In this document: piece after piece, positions 61,145 to 64,000 of the stretch
How positions within the stretch are numbered: position 1 is the stretch's first letter
Layout: each line of letters starts with the position of its first letter
Assembly: GCF_026343335.1 (NCBI RefSeq)
Contig: NZ_JAPELX010000001.1
Location: 1,860,001 to 1,924,000, forward strand
Length of the DNA stretch: 64,000 bases
Direction of reading: 5' to 3'
Origin: Streptomyces sp. NBC_00078
Lineage (GTDB): Bacteria; Actinomycetota; Actinomycetes; Streptomycetales; Streptomycetaceae
Made by a program: the position numbers and the translations under genes
Notes under the pieces: generated by a model
What the model was told of the DNA's origin: nothing
Seen by the model: the letters and a program-made list of their open reading frames with translations, nothing else
Database searches by the model: none

Positions 61145-63220
61145 TCAATCTCTGTCGGAAGCACTACGGATTTCGTAGGCGTTAATGTCCTGTTGCTGTG
61201 GATCAAGGGGTTCCAGCTCCTGTTCTCCCTCCTCGCGCACCTCCCCCAGCAGCCGCTCGGCGGTGCCCCGGTGCAGCTGGGCCGAGGCGGGATCGCCCAG
61301 GCGCTCCAGCGTGTCGGCGAGCCGCAGCTGCAGCGCCGCCTGCAGCCGTACGTCCTCGGCGCGGCGCGCCAGCTCCACCGCCTCGTGGCAGGTGCGCAGC
61401 GACTCCTCGTGCCGTCCCGCGTACTCCTGGACGCGCGCGAGCTCGCTCAACGCCCGCGCGTGGGCGGCTACATCGCCGCTCTTGCGGTATCCGGCGACCG
61501 CCGCGCGCCAGCAGCGCAGCGCCTCCCCGTAGCGGCCCGCGTAGGTGTGGGCCACGGCGATCCGGCCGTAGAGGCGGGCGGCGCCCACGCGCTCGTCCCG
61601 GGCCAGACGCTCGGCGAGGGCGCGGCCGAACCAGTCGGCGGCCCGGTCGTAGTCCCCGACCTCCAGATGCGCACCGCCTACGGATTCCATCGCGCGACCG
61701 GTCGCATACGGGTCATTCGCCTGCCGTCCGGCGTCCAGCGCGGCCCGATACCGCGCCAGCGCCTCCCGGGTACGGCCGGTCTGGGCGTCCAGGTCGCCCA
61801 GGTTCAGCAGGGCGGCGGCCTTCTCGCGGGGCAGTTTCCGCCGCTCCGCCACGTCCAGGACGAGCCGGTGGATGCCGTACAGGTCGGGCGCGGCGGCCTG
61901 GGTGCCGAAGTGCGCGACCATGGCCTTGACCAGCTGGGACATCAGGCGGCGGGCGAGCGTGTCCAGTTCCCCGTCGGCGACGGCGAGCCGGGCCGCGGCC
62001 AGCAGGGCGGGCCTGCGGACGCTCAGCCATTCCTCGGCCGCGCGCGGGGTGGGGAAGCGCAGGGAGCGCGGCATGTCCTGGAGCTTCTCGCGCGCCTCGG
62101 GGTCGTCCGTCTCGGTGATCGTGCGGCACGACTGCAGCAACCGGACTGTCCGCTCCAGCATGCGGGCACGGGCCAGCTGCAGCTCGCCGGGGCGGTCCTG
62201 GGTCGCGGCGAGCGCTGCCAGCAGGGGTTGCAGACAGCTCGGCACCTCGTACTGCGGCTGCGGCGAGTCCGTCGCCCGCAGCAGGCCGAGGCCGACGAAG
62301 CCGTCCAGCGCGGTGCGGGCGTCGTTCACCGAGCAGCCGGCGAGTGCGGACGCCGTGTGCGGGTCGACGAGGCCCGCAGGGGCGAGGGAGAGCAGTCGCA
62401 GGGTCCGGGCGGTCGGCGCGGGCAGTGAGCTGTGGACGAGCCCGAAGAGCCGGCTGAGGGGCGTGCCCTCGTCACCCTCCGTGTGCAGCTGCTTGGCGAG
62501 GTCGGCGACCGCCACCTTGGGGCGGGCGGCGAGCCAGCCCCCGGCCAGCACCAGCGCGGCGGGCTGGCCCTGGCACTCCTCGACCAGACCCTCGGCGGCG
62601 CGGGGGTCGACGGTGATGCGGACCGAGCCGATGCGCCGGGTGAGCAGCTCCAGGCCGGACTTGGTGTCGAGGCCGCCCAGGGTGCAGGGGCGGACGTCGG
62701 AGATACCGGTGAGGGGACCGTCGGAGACGGCCACGACCAGGCAGTCCGGCGTGTCCGGCAACAGGGCGTCGACCTGCTCGGCGTGCGCCGCGTCGTCGAG
62801 CAGGACCAGGGCCCGGCGGTCGGCGAGGGCGGCGCGCAGCGCCTCGGCCAGGTCGTCGTCGGCGGCTCCGGCGGGAGTGGGCAGCTGCAGGGCGGCGAGC
62901 AGTTCGCGGGCGGTGCGCTCGACGGGGACGGGCGTGCCGTCGTGTTCACTCAGACGGGCCTGGAGCACCCCGTCGTCGTAACGGTCTGCAACCTGCCGGA
63001 CCAGTTCCTCGGCGAGTGCGGTGCGACCGGATCCGGGTCTGCCGGCGATCAGCAGCACGCGCGCGCGGGGGGGCTTGCGGCCGGAGAGGGTGTCAAGGCC
63101 CGCGCGCTCGATGTCGGCGCGCAGCTCCTTCAACTCCCTTGTACGGCCCAGGAACGGGCTCTTGTCAGCAGCGTGCCTCGACCGCCCTGTGCCGTCTTTG
63201 TCCACCGCCTGATCCGTCAC
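61145..63220 (-). CDS. NTPase/TPR protein (AfsR/NB-ARC-like)
   Basis: A 691-aa STAND-like protein. An ATPase domain near residues 20-350 opens F-L-G-R-T-R-E-L-K-E-L and has the P-loop A-G-R-P-G-S-G-R-T (59-67), where Arg replaces the usual Lys, and LVLLDDAAHAEQVDALLP as Walker B. From ~400 to 660 there are about six tetratricopeptide-type helical pairs (A-A-A-L-L-N-L-G-D-L-D-A-Q-T-G-R-T-R-E-A-L). No SARP or HTH DNA-binding domain is seen, so it is not AfsR itself. A signalling or scaffold role is likely; the ligand is unknown. The GTG at 63220 gives the listed start. Confidence 0.83.
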   Translation of the reverse strand: MTDQAVDKDGTGRSRHAADKSPFLGRTRELKELRADIERAGLDTLSGRKPPRARVLLIAGRPGSGRTALAEELVRQVADRYDDGVLQARLSEHDGTPVPVERTARELLAALQLPTPAGAADDDLAEALRAALADRRALVLLDDAAHAEQVDALLPDTPDCLVVAVSDGPLTGISDVRPCTLGGLDTKSGLELLTRRIGSVRITVDPRAAEGLVEECQGQPAALVLAGGWLAARPKVAVADLAKQLHTEGDEGTPLSRLFGLVHSSLPAPTARTLRLLSLAPAGLVDPHTASALAGCSVNDARTALDGFVGLGLLRATDSPQPQYEVPSCLQPLLAALAATQDRPGELQLARARMLERTVRLLQSCRTITETDDPEAREKLQDMPRSLRFPTPRAAEEWLSVRRPALLAAARLAVADGELDTLARRLMSQLVKAMVAHFGTQAAAPDLYGIHRLVLDVAERRKLPREKAAALLNLGDLDAQTGRTREALARYRAALDAGRQANDPYATGRAMESVGGAHLEVGDYDRAADWFGRALAERLARDERVGAARLYGRIAVAHTYAGRYGEALRCWRAAVAGYRKSGDVAAHARALSELARVQEYAGRHEESLRTCHEAVELARRAEDVRLQAALQLRLADTLERLGDPASAQLHRGTAERLLGEVREEGEQELEPLDPQQQDINAYEIRSASDRD

Positions 63221-63381
63221 GGGCCACGCTCCCGTCCCACCGCACGCGCAAGCCCGCCGGGACTCCGGTTCGGGCGTGCTCAGAGCCTAGTTCACGCTCT
63301 GCTACCTACCGGGCGGAGCGCGGCGGACACGTCCCTCGATCGGATCAGCCGATGGTCACACTGGTACGGGTGCGGATGCGT

Positions 63382-64000
63382 TCAGGACTCGAAGGGACGC
63401 GCCGGCCACGGGGCCTCGGCCGGGCGCAGGGCGTCGAGCCCGTCCCCGTTCTGCGCGGCGATCAGCGAAAGGACGCCGACGACAAGGCAGTTGTTGTGCA
63501 GCTCGCCCGCGAGCACGCCTCGTACGAGCACGTCCAAGGGCACGCGCGCGAGTTCCATGTCGGCCTCCTCGTGCTCGACCTCGAAGCGCTCGCCTTCGGC
63601 TTCGGACAGGTCGCGGGCCAGGAAGATGCGCACGGCCTCGTCGCAGCCGCCGGGGGTGGTGTAGACGTCGGTCAGCACCCGCCAGTCCTCGGCCTTGACG
63701 TGCGCCTCCTCGTACAGCTCCCGCTGGGCGGCGTGCAGCGGGTTCTCGCCGGGCACGTCGAGCAGGCCGGCCGGAATCTCCCACAGCTTGTGGCGCACGG
63801 GGTGGCGGTACTGGCGGAGGACCAGGACCCGCCCGGTGCCGTCGAGGGCGAGGACGGCGACCGAACCGGGGTGGACCTGGTAGTCGCGGCGGGCCACATG
63901 CCCGTCGGGCATGACCACGTCGTCCGTGCGCACGGAGGTCTTGTTGCCGACGAAGGGGATCTCCGTCGCCCGGATCTCCCACTCCTCGGGAGAGTCCTTG
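63382..64000 (-). CDS. ADP-ribose pyrophosphatase-type Nudix hydrolase (5' end outside window)
   Basis: The frame is open from the stop at 63382 to the window end. The last visible codons upstream read K-D-S-P-E-E-W-E-I-R-A-T-E-I-P-F-V-G-N-K-T-S-V-R, so the start is only a few codons beyond 64000. The Nudix box appears as G-L-L-D-V-P-G-E-x7-R-E-L-Y-E-E-A-H, with the last Gly of the consensus replaced by His; preceding V-L-R-Q-Y-R-H and P-A-G fit ADP-ribose pyrophosphatases. It would recycle ADP-ribose to AMP and ribose phosphate. A GTG at 63933 exists, but the homology extends past it. Confidence 0.9.
   Translation of the reverse strand, partial: KDSPEEWEIRATEIPFVGNKTSVRTDDVVMPDGHVARRDYQVHPGSVAVLALDGTGRVLVLRQYRHPVRHKLWEIPAGLLDVPGENPLHAAQRELYEEAHVKAEDWRVLTDVYTTPGGCDEAVRIFLARDLSEAEGERFEVEHEEADMELARVPLDVLVRGVLAGELHNNCLVVGVLSLIAAQNGDGLDALRPAEAPWPARPFES

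Overview
The window is high-GC actinobacterial DNA, almost certainly from a Streptomyces chromosome. Supporting signs are the strong GC bias at third codon positions, frequent GTG/TTG starts with GGAGG-type ribosome binding sites, many 4-16 nt start/stop overlaps, streptogrisin-type proteases, an LAETG sortase motif, a SepF paralogue, a conservon-type GTPase, and a copy of an intergenic repeat that is common in Streptomyces. From memory, the run der-plsC-cmk-tyrA-aroH and the run rluB-scpB-scpA-RHH-parA-ald resemble the conserved Streptomyces core order. The accessory genes between these blocks vary more.

Layout. (1) 1-7.3 kb: the distal part of an exopolysaccharide operon. It holds the repeat-rich tail of an upstream gene, a GT2 glycosyltransferase, a NodB-type deacetylase and a 1281-aa fusion of a flippase with a GT-C/polymerase-like membrane protein, all translationally coupled. 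A membrane-anchored glycoside hydrolase converges on them. (2) 7.5-15 kb: stand-alone genes (AAA ATPase, DUF72, GntR, double GNAT, DUF402, methyltransferase, a 44-aa protein, GNAT, a damaged LAETG protein, secreted lipase) and a deletion scar where a MarR gene and a cupin gene have each lost their 5' end. (3) 15-19.4 kb: an ImuB-like Y-family protein coupled to dnaE2 behind a LexA-type box, an SOS mutagenesis cassette. (4) 19.5-27.4 kb: a membrane protein, two streptogrisin-family proteases around a slipin, a decayed binding-protein gene, an orphan conservon GTPase, a cysteine-tailed DUF5685-like protein and a SepF paralogue. (5) 27.5-40.8 kb: acyl-CoA dehydrogenase, DHA2 exporter, PIG-V-like mannosyltransferase, PAP2 phosphatase, I78 inhibitor, orphan ctaD, WYL regulator, a wrecked region (glycosyltransferase fragment and LivG::LivF chimera), two Rpf-like LysM muralytic enzymes and two unknown proteins.

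(6) 40.9-45.4 kb: core genes der, plsC-like, cmk, tyrA and aroH, all on the minus strand with GTGA couplings. (7) 45.7-54.6 kb: an anchored secreted protein, a two-gene membrane/Rieske redox module, and a compact set of two pol-beta-type nucleotidyltransferases, an ADP-ribosylglycohydrolase and an NrtR-like Nudix regulator with a palindromic operator. A DUF72 gene with a TTA codon, an MFS transporter, and an ECF sigma factor coupled to a small metal-binding-type protein follow. (8) 54.7-64 kb: the chromosome-segregation operon parA-RHH-scpA-scpB-rluB, then ald, a TPR/NTPase protein, and an ADP-ribose-pyrophosphatase-type Nudix gene cut by the window end.

The two most promising less-described items are the nucleotidyltransferase/ADP-ribosylglycohydrolase/NrtR module at 47.4-50.6 kb and the fused flippase/polymerase-like protein of the exopolysaccharide operon. 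No tRNA, rRNA, CRISPR array or intact insertion sequence was seen. All statements rest on reading the sequence and on remembered family knowledge; no searches were run.
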